This document shows positions 38,438 to 46,331 of a stretch of DNA of 64,000 bases, piece by piece. Source of the stretch: Mesobacterium pallidum. Its GTDB lineage: Bacteria > Pseudomonadota > Alphaproteobacteria > Rhodobacterales > Rhodobacteraceae. The stretch's first letter is position 1. Every line of letters starts with the position of its first letter. Position numbers and translations under genes: made by a program. The notes under the pieces are model-generated. The model was not told the origin of the DNA, did no database searches, and saw only the letters and a program-made list of their open reading frames with translations. The stretch covers positions 124,001 through 188,000 of the forward strand of contig NZ_JAIMID010000002.1 of assembly GCF_019966535.1 (NCBI RefSeq). Reading direction: 5' to 3'.

Positions 38438-38815
38438 TCAGCGGCGGGAGCTCATCAGCAGGCCGACGACGAAACCGATGCCGGCCGCGATGCCCACGGC
38501 CGCGCCGGGATTCTCGCGCACGCTCGTCTCGGCCCGGTGGGCGGCGGCGGTCAGCTGGTCCTGCGCGTAGCGGACATTGTCTTCGCCCTTGGCGCGCAGC
38601 TCGGCGGCGGTGGCCTTGACGTTTTCCTTGGCCGCCGTGCCCTGGGCGCGGCCCAGTTCGGCCAGCGACGAGGTCAGCTTTGAGATGTCCTCGCGGATCG
38701 TGGCGAGCTGCTTTTCGATGCTGTCCTGTTCCATCTCGGCTTTTTCCTTTTCGAGTTCGGGCTTGCCGTTGGACGCCTTCGCCTTGACGCTTGCGGGAGC
38801 TTGAGCGGTGGCCAT
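38438..38815 (-). CDS. DUF883 (ElaB/YqjD-like) membrane-anchored protein
   Basis: This 125-residue protein has an acidic coiled-coil region (about residues 20-95) and a C-terminal membrane anchor (GAAVGIAAGIGFVVGLLMSS), the ElaB/YqjD layout. In E. coli such proteins tether ribosomes to the membrane in stationary phase. The ATG at 38815 has AGGAGG upstream, and a perfect sigma-EcfG promoter is 38 bp before it. It is the first gene of a two-gene stress operon. Confidence 0.85.
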   Translation of the reverse strand: MATAQAPASVKAKASNGKPELEKEKAEMEQDSIEKQLATIREDISKLTSSLAELGRAQGTAAKENVKATAAELRAKGEDNVRYAQDQLTAAAHRAETSVRENPGAAVGIAAGIGFVVGLLMSSRR

Positions 38816-38852
38816 GTCAGCCTCCTGTCATATACGTTGCGATCTCTGTCGA

Positions 38853-38878
38853 AACGCGCCACGCGGCTCGGGAGTTCC
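38853..38878 (-). promoter_or_regulatory. Sigma-EcfG promoter of the DUF883 operon
   Basis: On the minus strand GGAAC (38878-38874), 17 bp, CGTT (38856-38853): an exact match to the alphaproteobacterial general stress promoter, 38 bp before the start codon. Confidence 0.8.
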
Positions 38879-38901
38879 AAAATTAATTACCGGAAAATTC
38901 C

Positions 38902-38927
38902 GGAACCGCCATCGCCCCTTCCGTGTT
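38902..38927 (+). promoter_or_regulatory. Probable sigma-EcfG promoter of the DUF1328 gene
   Basis: GGAAC (38902-38906), 17 bp, TGTT (38924-38927): one mismatch in the -10. It is divergent from the promoter at 38853 and 52 bp before the DUF1328 start. Confidence 0.55.
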
Positions 38928-38978
38928 TCTCCAACATGACAGCGCCACGACGGCGCCGCAACATGAAAGGAACATATC

Positions 38979-39143
38979 ATGCTTGGCTGGGCACTTACCT
39001 TCCTCGTGGTCGCTCTCATCGCGGCCGTCTTCGGATTTGGCGGAATCGCCAGCGCATCCGCCGGGATCGCGCAGATCCTGTTCTTCATCTTCCTGATCCT
39101 CTTCGTGATCACCATCATCGCCCGCGCGGTCCGCAAGGTCTGA
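38979..39143 (+). CDS. DUF1328 small membrane protein (YtjA/UPF0391 family)
   Basis: This 54-residue protein starts [20 protein letters not shown] and has two hydrophobic helices (about residues 5-21 and 27-47), ending in ARAVRKV. It is the full length of the YtjA/UPF0391 family, often tied to general stress. GAAAGGA lies upstream of ATG 38979. A probable EcfG promoter lies 52 bp before it. A bidirectional terminator separates it from phyR. Its molecular function is unknown. Confidence 0.85.
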   Translation: MLGWALTFLVVALIAAVFGFGGIASASAGIAQILFFIFLILFVITIIARAVRKV

Positions 39144-39210
39144 CGGGGGATGGCGCCGGGGCGGGTCCACTCCCCGACCCCGGGCAGCCGAACAGGCACC
39201 ACGAACGAAA

Positions 39211-39238
39211 AACGCCCGCGTCCGAAGACGCGGGCGTT
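39211..39238. terminator. Bidirectional intrinsic terminator between DUF1328 and phyR
   Basis: A perfect 12-bp stem AACGCCCGCGTC / GACGCGGGCGTT with a four-base loop, flanked by A-rich sequence on the left and TTTTCATTTT on the right. It serves both convergent genes. Confidence 0.85.
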
Positions 39239-39259
39239 TTCATTTTGACGTCGGAAAAT

Positions 39260-40072
39260 TCAGACGCCCAGCGTCTCGGTGGACGAGAAGAACATCGCCT
39301 GGCTGATCGCCGACTGCACCTGTTCCTCGGAATAGGGCTTGGTGATGACGAAAGCCGGCTCGGGCCGGTCGCCGGTCAGCAGCCGCTCTGGGAAGGCGGT
39401 GATGAAGATCACCGGGATGTCGCCGAAATCGCGCAGGATGTCGTTGACCGCGTCGATGCCCGACGAATTGTCGGCCAACTGAATGTCCGACAGGATCAGG
39501 TCGGGCTTTTCCTGCTTGGCCAGTTGCACTGCCCCGTCGCGGGTCCGGGCGACGCCGGTGATGGCATGGCCCATGTCGGCCACGATGCTTTGCAGGTCGA
39601 GCGCGATGATCGCCTCGTCCTCGATGATCAGGACACGTCCGGTCACGCTGCTCTCCATTTCCTTGCGCGCGGCCGACAACAGCTCCTGCGCTTCGCTCGG
39701 CGAGGCGTCGATCACCTCGGCCACTTCCTCGAGGGTGAAGCCCTCGATCACGGCCATCAGCAGCACCTCGCGCGAATTCGGCGTCAGCGACGCCATGTGC
39801 GACTGGGCCCGGCGGGCGATCTCGCTGTCTTCCTCGGCCACGGGGGTGCCGGCGCTGGTCCAGATCGCATGGAAGGCGCGGAACAGCGCCACCCGGGGCG
39901 ACGAGGCCCCGTCGAAGATCGACCTGTCGCTCAGCAGCGCCTCGAGCGTGGCGGCGGCAAAGGCGTCACCGGATCTCTGGCTGCCCGTCAGCGCGCGCGC
40001 GTACCGGCGCAGGTAGGGAAGTACCGACCCGACCTGCTCTGCGAGACCCAGGGGTTGACCTTGCTCAGACAT
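39260..40072 (-). CDS. phyR: General stress response anti-anti-sigma regulator PhyR
   Basis: The 270-residue product has an N-terminal sigma-factor-like domain (residues 1-140, with ANSREVLLMAVIEGFTLEEV type region-4 features). Its C-terminal receiver domain has phosphoacceptor D196 in LILSDIQLADN and the Lys of VITKPYSEEQ. Phosphorylated PhyR captures NepR and frees EcfG. The ATG at 40072 was chosen because it begins MSEQGQPLGLAEQVGS, the family start; the frame is open further upstream through the promoter. It is divergent from nepR-ecfG, sharing an overlapping promoter pair. Confidence 0.95.
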   Translation of the reverse strand: MSEQGQPLGLAEQVGSVLPYLRRYARALTGSQRSGDAFAAATLEALLSDRSIFDGASSPRVALFRAFHAIWTSAGTPVAEEDSEIARRAQSHMASLTPNSREVLLMAVIEGFTLEEVAEVIDASPSEAQELLSAARKEMESSVTGRVLIIEDEAIIALDLQSIVADMGHAITGVARTRDGAVQLAKQEKPDLILSDIQLADNSSGIDAVNDILRDFGDIPVIFITAFPERLLTGDRPEPAFVITKPYSEEQVQSAISQAMFFSSTETLGV

Positions 40073-40100
40073 ATTTTTTGCCCTTTCCGTGATTTTCTTT

Positions 40101-40126
40101 GGAACCCAACGTAGGCTGGTGGCGTT
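40101..40126 (+). promoter_or_regulatory. Sigma-EcfG promoter of nepR-ecfG
   Basis: GGAAC (40101-40105), 17 bp, CGTT (40123-40126): exact consensus, 54 bp before nepR. It overlaps a mirror-image promoter for phyR. Confidence 0.85.
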
Positions 40127-40133
40127 AGGTTCC
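40108..40133 (-). promoter_or_regulatory. Sigma-EcfG promoter of phyR
   Basis: On the minus strand GGAAC (40133-40129), 17 bp, CGTT (40111-40108): exact consensus, 36 bp before phyR. It overlaps the nepR promoter over 19 bp, so one holoenzyme at a time can occupy the pair. Confidence 0.85.
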
Positions 40134-40179
40134 CGATCAAAGCAAAAAAAGTGCGCGGGGGCAGCCCAGCGAGGAGAGT

Positions 40180-40350
40180 ATGGGAAAGACAAACGCCAAG
40201 ACCAACCTCGAAAGCCAGATCGAGGAGAACCTGAGAAAGGTCTACCAGCGCACGGTCGAGGAAGACGTGCCGGACCGGTTCAAGGACCTGCTGTCCCGGC
40301 TCAAGGCCATGGACGGTGAGCAGCCAAGGCATCAAGAGGACAACAGCTGA
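40180..40350 (+). CDS. nepR: Anti-sigma factor NepR
   Basis: This 56-residue protein has the NepR core IEENLRKVYQRTVEEDVPD followed by RFKDLLSRLK (about residues 14-43). The core forms the two helices that clamp either EcfG or the sigma-like domain of PhyR. GAGGAG lies before ATG 40180. Its stop overlaps the ecfG start (TGATG), coupling anti-sigma and sigma translation. Position and size match the family across alphaproteobacteria. Confidence 0.93.
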   Translation: MGKTNAKTNLESQIEENLRKVYQRTVEEDVPDRFKDLLSRLKAMDGEQPRHQEDNS

Positions 40351-40943
40351 TGAGCGACGCCAGTTCGGGGTCGGATCGCCCCGTCGCGGATCCCCGCGAC
40401 GAGATCCTTGACCATTTGCCTTCGCTCCGCGCCTTTGCCATGTCGCTGACCCGGAACTCCGCCCAGGCGGACGACCTCGTTCAGGATTCGATCGAGAAAG
40501 CGTGGAAGAACATCGACAAGTTCCAGGTGGGCACCAACATGCGGGCCTGGCTCTTCACGATCCTGCGCAACACCTTCTATTCGCACCGCCGCAAGGCCAA
40601 GCGCGAGGTCGCCGACGTGGACGGCATCATGGCCGAAAGCCTGTCGGAAAAGCCCGGCCATGACGGTCGCCTGGCGATGAACGACTTTGAAAAGGCCTTT
40701 GCCCAGTTGCCGGACGAACAGCGCGAGGCGCTGATCCTGGTGGGCGCGACCGGCTTTGCCTATGAAGAGGCCGCCGAGATGTGCGGCGTCGCCGTCGGCA
40801 CGATCAAGAGCCGCATCAACCGCGGCCGCGCCAAGCTGACCGAGCTGATGAACCTTGGCGAAGACGAGACACTCGAGATGACCGACAAGGCCACCATGGC
40901 GGTCGTCGCCAACGGCCATGTGCCAAGGAGTTTCTCGGCTTGA
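40350..40943 (+). CDS. ecfG: General stress response ECF sigma factor EcfG
   Basis: The 197-residue ECF sigma factor has region 2 (LPSLRAFAMSLTRNSAQADD then LVQDSIEKAWKNIDKF) and region 4 (LPDEQREALILVGATGFAYE then EAAEMCGVAVGTIKSRINRG). It fits the EcfG/ECF15 group, which recognises GGAAC-N16/17-CGTT. It overlaps nepR by one base upstream and the kinase gene by one base downstream. Six candidate target promoters, including its own, are found within 8 kb. It is therefore autoactivated. Confidence 0.95.
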   Translation: MSDASSGSDRPVADPRDEILDHLPSLRAFAMSLTRNSAQADDLVQDSIEKAWKNIDKFQVGTNMRAWLFTILRNTFYSHRRKAKREVADVDGIMAESLSEKPGHDGRLAMNDFEKAFAQLPDEQREALILVGATGFAYEEAAEMCGVAVGTIKSRINRGRAKLTELMNLGEDETLEMTDKATMAVVANGHVPRSFSA

Positions 40944-42679
40944 TGACACGACCCGGGCGGGCGAGCGACGGGCTCGCCTTCAGGGTCGCGGCGATGCTTG
41001 CCGTGGCCCTCCTGCCCCTCGGCCTGATCGCCGTGTGGCAGACCGCCGCCCTCATCGACGAAACCCGCGCCGGCAATCGCTCGGACCTGCTGGCCCTCAC
41101 CTCCGAGGCCGCGGGGGGCGAGGAAAGCCAACTGCGCTTTGCCTTCGGGGCCGCGCGTGCCGTCGCCGCGATGATGCCCGACATGGCCGACTCGCCCGAC
41201 TGTTCGGACCGGCTGGCCTCGGTCGTCAACAGCTCGGGCGGCGCCTTCACCTACATCTCCTTCGTCGAGCCGGACGGGATCGCCCGCTGCGGCTCGAACC
41301 GGCAGGAAACGGACCTGTCCCAGCGGCCTGCCTACCTGGCCATCGCCGAAAGCGCGCGGCCGCATGTCATGATGGTGCCCAACCCCACGGTCAGCGGTGA
41401 GCCGGTCGTGGTGCTGGGCGTGCCGGTCTCGGGCCCCTCGGGCCCGGCCGATTACCTCGGCCATGTGCTGCTGTCGGTCCCGGTCGAGCGCCTGTATTAC
41501 CGCTATGACGGCAACCCCGAAGAGCGGCCGCTCGAAATCATCACCTTCAACGCCGACGGCGACGTGCTGAGCGCCGAGAACGGGCTGGACCGCGCGGACC
41601 TGCGCCTGCCGGCGGGCCATCCGCTCGACCGGTTCGTGGGACAGCCGCAGACCTCCTTCATCGCCCGCAACCGGCTGGGCGAGGAACGCATCTTTGCCGT
41701 CGTGCCCATCGTGCCCGGCCTGGTCTACGCGCTGGGGTCCTGGCAGCCGGCCACCACCTTTATCGGCCAGGGCGCGCTGCGGCTGGCCGTGCCGCTGCTG
41801 TTCCCGCTGCTGATGTGGGTGGCCAGCCTTGCGGTCGCCTACGTCACCGTTGCCCGGCTGGTGATCCGCCCCACGCGCAACCTGCGCGCCCGGATGCTGA
41901 TGTTCATGCGCTCGCGCGCGGTCATGTCGCCCAATTATGACATGTTCGTCCCGCGCGAGCTGCGCGAGATCGAGGGAACCTGGATTCGCATCGCGGAAAG
42001 CGTGATCCAGGACGAGGCCGAGATGGAGGATGTGCTGCGCGACAAGGAGGCCCTGCTGCGCGAGGTCCATCACCGGGTCAAGAACAACCTCCAGCTCATC
42101 GCCTCGATCCTCAACATGAAGATCCGCAAGTCGCGCGACAACCCCGAGGCGCGCACCGCCCTCAAGGAGGTGCAGGAACGGGTGATGTCGCTGGCCACCG
42201 TGCACCGCAACCTTTACGAGACCACGTTGCAGGGCCGCGTGCGCGCGGACGAGCTGCTCGAGGCCAATGTCAGTCGCATCGTGCAGGCCGGGCTCGAGGC
42301 CGGCACCGTCACGGTCGACAGCGATTTCGCGCCGGTGATCCTATATCCCGACCAGGCAGTGCCGCTGTCGCTGATCGCGGCCGAGGTTCTGAACAACGCG
42401 CTGAAATACCTCGGCCGGCCCGCGGATGGCACCAAGCCGCGCATCGGGATCCAGCTGCGGCAGTCCGAGGACGGCAAGACCGCGCACTTCCGCATCGAGA
42501 ACACGCTGGGCACCCGCGTGGCGGCCGAGATCGCGCCCAGCTCGGGGCTGGGCAGCCAGCTGGTGTCGGCCTTCGCCACCCAGCTCGACGGCACGCTCGA
42601 GATCTCGGACGGCCCCGACCTCTACGTGCTCGAGCTGACCTTTCCGCTGATGGACAAGCCCGAAAGCTTTGTCCCATGA
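40943..42679 (+). CDS. Membrane sensor histidine kinase of the HisKA_2 family (PhyK-type)
   Basis: This 578-residue kinase has membrane helices at about 14-34 and 281-305, enclosing a periplasmic sensor domain of about 245 residues. A HAMP-like linker and a HisKA_2 dimerisation region follow, with the phospho-accepting His in REVHHRVKNNLQ (H376). The HATPase domain (NALKYLG, GLGSQLV) is at the C-terminus. HisKA_2/HWE kinases are the usual phosphodonors for PhyR. It overlaps ecfG by one base and the next gene by four, so it is co-translated with the stress core. The sensed signal is not evident. Confidence 0.9.
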   Translation: MTRPGRASDGLAFRVAAMLAVALLPLGLIAVWQTAALIDETRAGNRSDLLALTSEAAGGEESQLRFAFGAARAVAAMMPDMADSPDCSDRLASVVNSSGGAFTYISFVEPDGIARCGSNRQETDLSQRPAYLAIAESARPHVMMVPNPTVSGEPVVVLGVPVSGPSGPADYLGHVLLSVPVERLYYRYDGNPEERPLEIITFNADGDVLSAENGLDRADLRLPAGHPLDRFVGQPQTSFIARNRLGEERIFAVVPIVPGLVYALGSWQPATTFIGQGALRLAVPLLFPLLMWVASLAVAYVTVARLVIRPTRNLRARMLMFMRSRAVMSPNYDMFVPRELREIEGTWIRIAESVIQDEAEMEDVLRDKEALLREVHHRVKNNLQLIASILNMKIRKSRDNPEARTALKEVQERVMSLATVHRNLYETTLQGRVRADELLEANVSRIVQAGLEAGTVTVDSDFAPVILYPDQAVPLSLIAAEVLNNALKYLGRPADGTKPRIGIQLRQSEDGKTAHFRIENTLGTRVAAEIAPSSGLGSQLVSAFATQLDGTLEISDGPDLYVLELTFPLMDKPESFVP

Positions 42680-44226
42680 CCGGCACCAGGACCGGGCGCG
42701 ACCTGCGCGTGCTGGTCACGGCGGCCGAGGCCTACCCGGCCTTCGAGGCCCGGGCCCTGGCCGCCCGCGAAGAAATCCTGCTGGCCTTCCGCATCTTCGA
42801 TCCGATGACCAGGCTGCGCAGCGACGGCGCGCGCAAGCTGGGCCTTCGGACCTGGGCCGACCTGGTCGAGCACAAGCTGCGCGAGGGGGTGACGGTCCGC
42901 GCCTGGCTGTCGGATTTCGACCCCGTCGGCGCGCCCGAACTGCACGAGATCTGCTGGCATTCCATCCGCATCCTCTGCGGCGTGCGCGAGGCGGCGGGGC
43001 CCGGCGCCGGCCGGCTCGACCTTTACGCCTGCCTGCACCCGGCGCGGGTCGGCGCCCTGCCCCGACTGCTGTTCCAGCCGGTTGTGCGGCTGCGCCTGCG
43101 CAAGGCGAAACAGGGCCTCGACGCCCTGCCCGAGGAACGGCGCTTCACCTCCATGGCCGAGCGGCCGCGCCTGCGCCGCATCCTGGAACGCCCGCGCGGC
43201 CAGGTCGATCTGCACCCGGCGAGCCATCACCAGAAGGTGGCCGTCTTTGACCGCGAATGGCTGTATATCGGCGGGCTCGACCTCGATGAGCGGCGCTGGG
43301 ACACGCCCGCCCATGACCGCCCCACGCAAGAGACCTGGCACGACGTGCAGGTGCTGGTGCAGGATCCGGCGCTTGCCCGCGCCGGGGCCGAGCATGTCTC
43401 GAGCGTGAACGAGGTGGTGGGCGGCGAGCGGCCCGCGCCGCAGACTCCCGGCGTGCTGCGCACCCTGTCTCGCAAGCATACCGAGGGCAATTTCTGGTCC
43501 ATGTCGCCGCGCCCCGTGGCGCAGGAGCTGCAGGACCGGCACCTCGAACGGATCGCCCGGGCCGAGCGTCTGATCTACCTCGAGACGCAGTTCTTCCGCG
43601 ACCGCAAGATCGCCTCGGCCCTTGCGCGACGGGCGGCGCAGGCACCGGGCCTGTCGGTCATCATGGTCCTTCCGGCCGCGCCCGAACCGATGGCCTTTCT
43701 GAAAAGCCCCGGACTTGACGCGCGCTATGGCGAGTACCTGCAGGCCCATTGCCTGCGCAAGCTGCGCCGCGCCTTCACGGGGCGGCACCTGATCGCCAGC
43801 CCGGCACAGCCGCGTCGCATGAACGGCACGGACACCGATGTCGAGCGCGCCGAGATCCACGATGCGCCGCTGGTCTACCTGCATTCCAAGGTGTCGATCT
43901 TCGACGAGACCGCCGCCATCGTCTCCTCGGCCAACCTGAACGGCCGGTCGATGCGCTGGGATACCGAGGCCGGGATCGAGCTGACCGACCCCACCGAGAT
44001 CGCCGCCCTGCGCGCCCGGGTGATGGGCGCCTGGCTGCCGGCCGAGGAACGCGGCGATCCAGCCGTTCTGTTGCTGACCCGCGCCCTGCCGCGCTGGAAA
44101 CGGCTGGTGATGGAAAACCGCGACCTGGCGCCCGAACAGCGGCGGGGGCTTCTGGTACCCTACGATCTCAAGGCGGTGCAGGAGGCCGGCACCCCCGTCC
44201 CCGGCATGCCCGAAGAGATGGTCTGA
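42676..44226 (+). CDS. Phospholipase D-like protein in the stress operon
   Basis: This 516-residue protein has two HKD motifs: H185-x-K187 in SHHQKVAVFD and H403-x-K405 in LHSKVSIFDE followed by SSANLNGRS. This is the phospholipase D / cardiolipin synthase superfamily. There is no signal peptide or clear membrane helix. It could be a phosphatidyltransferase or a lipid hydrolase that remodels membranes under stress. It starts four bases inside the kinase gene, so it is the fifth component of the general stress operon. A hairpin without a T-run (44235-44262) follows. Confidence 0.86.
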   Translation: MTGTRTGRDLRVLVTAAEAYPAFEARALAAREEILLAFRIFDPMTRLRSDGARKLGLRTWADLVEHKLREGVTVRAWLSDFDPVGAPELHEICWHSIRILCGVREAAGPGAGRLDLYACLHPARVGALPRLLFQPVVRLRLRKAKQGLDALPEERRFTSMAERPRLRRILERPRGQVDLHPASHHQKVAVFDREWLYIGGLDLDERRWDTPAHDRPTQETWHDVQVLVQDPALARAGAEHVSSVNEVVGGERPAPQTPGVLRTLSRKHTEGNFWSMSPRPVAQELQDRHLERIARAERLIYLETQFFRDRKIASALARRAAQAPGLSVIMVLPAAPEPMAFLKSPGLDARYGEYLQAHCLRKLRRAFTGRHLIASPAQPRRMNGTDTDVERAEIHDAPLVYLHSKVSIFDETAAIVSSANLNGRSMRWDTEAGIELTDPTEIAALRARVMGAWLPAEERGDPAVLLLTRALPRWKRLVMENRDLAPEQRRGLLVPYDLKAVQEAGTPVPGMPEEMV

Positions 44227-44234
44227 CACGCAAC

Positions 44235-44262
44235 GGGCGGCGGCCGTCGCCCGGCGCCGCCC
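44235..44262. terminator. GC-rich hairpin after the stress operon
   Basis: An 8-bp stem GGGCGGCG / CGCCGCCC, 8 bp after the phospholipase D stop. No T-run follows, so termination efficiency is uncertain. Confidence 0.5.
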
Positions 44263-44319
44263 GAAGTCATATCGACTGTCATCAAGAGAAAATCACGCGT
44301 CCGGCGGGCGCGCCCCGGG

Positions 44320-44736
44320 CTAATGGCCCAGCGCTTCCAGCTCGGTCCCCGTCATCGGCACGTAGACCACCGCCGGCCGATCGGCGAGCCGCACCACGTC
44401 GAGGTTCTTGGCATCCAGAGTGACGACGGTTTCGCCAAACCCAAGAAAACCGCCCACGACCATGCGGGCGGATGCCAGGTGCCCGTCACCCGAGGTCCTG
44501 ACCCCGATCACCGTGCCGACGTGCCGCCCCATCGAATCGTAGACGCGGGCGCCCTCAAGTTCGCTGCGCAGGATGTTGGGGGCCCTGCGGCCAGCGTCGA
44601 TCCGCTCGACCTCGGCTGCTCTCTGCGCCGCGACCGGGTGGACAGGGGCCACCGCGACCAGCGCCAGTGCCAGCGACAGGAAAAGGACCACGCCCGACAA
44701 GGGGCGCAGCCTCAGCGGCTCCTCTCTCCTAGACAT
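44320..44736 (-). CDS. Exported PRC-barrel domain protein
   Basis: The 138-residue protein has a Sec signal (PLSGVVLFLSLALALVAVAP, cleavage likely after AAQ). The mature part holds a PRC-barrel (LRSELEGARVYDSMGRHVGT and LDAKNLDVVRL). Such proteins are periplasmic or membrane-associated, and commonly stress-induced in alphaproteobacteria. AAGGAT precedes ATG 44736. A perfect EcfG promoter is 45 bp upstream. It converges on the phospholipase D gene. Confidence 0.8.
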   Translation of the reverse strand: MSRREEPLRLRPLSGVVLFLSLALALVAVAPVHPVAAQRAAEVERIDAGRRAPNILRSELEGARVYDSMGRHVGTVIGVRTSGDGHLASARMVVGGFLGFGETVVTLDAKNLDVVRLADRPAVVYVPMTGTELEALGH

Positions 44737-44780
44737 GTGTCGATCCTTCTATGCCTTTACGTGCTTGCGTTTGACTCCTG

Positions 44781-44806
44781 AACGCACGATCCGCGGTGCC
44801 GGTTCC
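44781..44806 (-). promoter_or_regulatory. Sigma-EcfG promoter of the PRC-barrel gene
   Basis: On the minus strand GGAAC (44806-44802), 17 bp, CGTT (44784-44781): exact consensus, 45 bp before the start codon. Confidence 0.8.
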
Positions 44807-44844
44807 CACCCGATGTCCCGAAATCTTCACAATGCGACGCGAAA

Positions 44845-44871
44845 GCCCCCCGGCCCTTGGGACCGGGGGGC
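44845..44871 (-). terminator. Terminator-like hairpin after the 44901 gene
   Basis: On the minus strand the arms GCCCCCCGG and CCGGGGGGC with a nine-base loop are followed by TTTCGCG, 30 bp past the stop codon. It insulates the PRC-barrel promoter from readthrough. Confidence 0.65.
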
Positions 44872-44900
44872 AGGTCTTGCCCCGGGGGCGAGACGCGCGA

Positions 44901-45395
44901 TCAGCTGTGTTCCAGCTCCTGGTACTCGGCGCCCGATTCCTCGACCTTTTCGACCGCGACCTTGGTGAAGGCGTCGATCAGGGCCGAGAAATAGTCGTCG
45001 GTGTCCGGCGCCGTGCCGTAAGCGCCCGGCTTGGCGGCAAGGCCGATCGGCATCGAGGCCAGCGGCGTCGCGCCCGAGGCAGTGTAGACGTGGACATAGC
45101 CCACCATGCGGTTCCAGGCCGGGGCATCGGCCGAGGTCGGCGTCTGCTCGAGCTCGAGATCGGCGATCTCGACCACGTAGCGGATGTCCTCGCCCCAGGA
45201 ATACTCGGCCAGGGCAGCACCCAGCGAGCTTTCGAGGCCCGCTTCCAGCTCGGTCCAGCGCTGGTTGGCATCCATCGAGTTGAAGGCCTCGACGCCTTGG
45301 ATGACGTCGACATCGGCGGCCGGAGCCTGCTCCTGGGCGATGACGGGGGCGGCGGCCATCATGAGGCCAGCGACAAGGGGAAGTGCGCGTTTCAT
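44901..45395 (-). CDS. Exported protein of unknown function, stress-promoter candidate
   Basis: This 164-residue protein starts MKRALPLVAGLMMAAAPVIA, a Sec signal likely cleaved after AQEQ. The mature part is acidic with WTELEAGLESSLGAALAEYS and YVVEIADLELEQTPTSADAP. I recognise no family. AAAGGAA precedes ATG 45395. An EcfG-like promoter with one mismatch is 58 bp upstream. It lies in the same orientation as the PRC-barrel gene but is separated from it by a terminator. A periplasmic stress role is inferred from context only. Confidence 0.7.
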   Translation of the reverse strand: MKRALPLVAGLMMAAAPVIAQEQAPAADVDVIQGVEAFNSMDANQRWTELEAGLESSLGAALAEYSWGEDIRYVVEIADLELEQTPTSADAPAWNRMVGYVHVYTASGATPLASMPIGLAAKPGAYGTAPDTDDYFSALIDAFTKVAVEKVEESGAEYQELEHS

Positions 45396-45452
45396 GTCTC
45401 GTTCCTTTCGGTTTTGCGGACGACGCCGGTGCGCCGTGGCTTGTGGAAAGTG

Positions 45453-45478
45453 AACAGGATCTGTGCGCAATTGGTTCC
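45453..45478 (-). promoter_or_regulatory. Possible sigma-EcfG promoter of the 44901 gene
   Basis: On the minus strand GGAAC (45478-45474), 17 bp, TGTT (45456-45453): one mismatch in the -10, the same variant as at 38902. Confidence 0.45.
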
Positions 45479-45566
45479 GGGATTTATTTTCGCGCCGGCC
45501 GAGCTTTTTATGGAACCCGTTGACAAGGCTTGAAAAACTTCCGTCCGGCTTTGCGGAACCGGGCCG

Positions 45567-46331
45567 TCATACCGACATGAAGCGGCGCGCGATCTCGGTT
45601 TCCTGGTCCGCCATCATGCGCCAGGCGCCCTCCATATGCGAGCGCATGATGGCGCGCGCATCCTCGGACCGTCCCTCGCGCAGGGCGTCGATCAGGCGCA
45701 GCTGGTGGTCGCGGCCGCGCGACCAGAGCTCGTGGTTCGGCAGCGCGTAAAGCTCGCGGATCACGGTCAGGTCGGCCAGCATCGTGACCATGAAGTCGAT
45801 GACGAAGGACAAGAGCGCATTGCCCGATTGCTGCGCCAGCACCGCGTGGAAGCGCAGCGAGTTGACGTGCTGGTCGCGTTCCTCCTCGAGCGTGGTGGCG
45901 GGCGCGTCGTAGGTGCTGACGATCCCCGCAAGCTGCTCCAGCACCGTCTCGGGCAACTGCCCGGCCAGGCTGGCGGCCAGTTCCGGTTCCAGCGCGGTGC
46001 GCAGCTGGTAGATGTCGCGCACCGACAGGTCCTTGAAGTAGAAGTAGTTCCCCAAGAGACCCTTGGCCCGGCGGGCCGAGACCTCGTGCACGAAATTCCC
46101 GCCCCCCGGCCCCGTGCGCGTCTTGATGAGGCCCTGCGCCTCGAGCACGCGCATCGCCTCGCGCACCGTGCCCTTGGACCGGCCGAACCGCTCCATCAGC
46201 TCGGGTTCGGACGGCAGCCGGTCACCCGGCCGCAGCCCCTCGCTCACCACCCAGTCCTTGATCGCCTCGGCGACCTGGACGGGACGGGACTGGCGCGGCT
46301 CGGGCTCAGAGCGGGTGGTGGCACGCGGCAA
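45567..46331 (-). CDS. FadR-subfamily GntR regulator of the peptide-type ABC operon
   Basis: The product of about 254 residues has a GntR winged helix (LPSEPELMERFGRSKGTVRE then AMRVLEAQGLIKTRTGPGGG) and an all-helical FCD effector domain (IYQLRTALEPELAASLAGQL, later LRFHAVLAQQSGNALL). No ATG fits: TTG 46331 preceded by GGGAGA is the best start, and upstream starts inside the ATPase gene are possible. It is the last gene of the ABC operon. It probably binds the twin TATCATGATA sites between that operon and the amidohydrolase genes. Confidence 0.82.
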   Translation of the reverse strand: MPRATTRSEPEPRQSRPVQVAEAIKDWVVSEGLRPGDRLPSEPELMERFGRSKGTVREAMRVLEAQGLIKTRTGPGGGNFVHEVSARRAKGLLGNYFYFKDLSVRDIYQLRTALEPELAASLAGQLPETVLEQLAGIVSTYDAPATTLEEERDQHVNSLRFHAVLAQQSGNALLSFVIDFMVTMLADLTVIRELYALPNHELWSRGRDHQLRLIDALREGRSEDARAIMRSHMEGAWRMMADQETEIARRFMSV

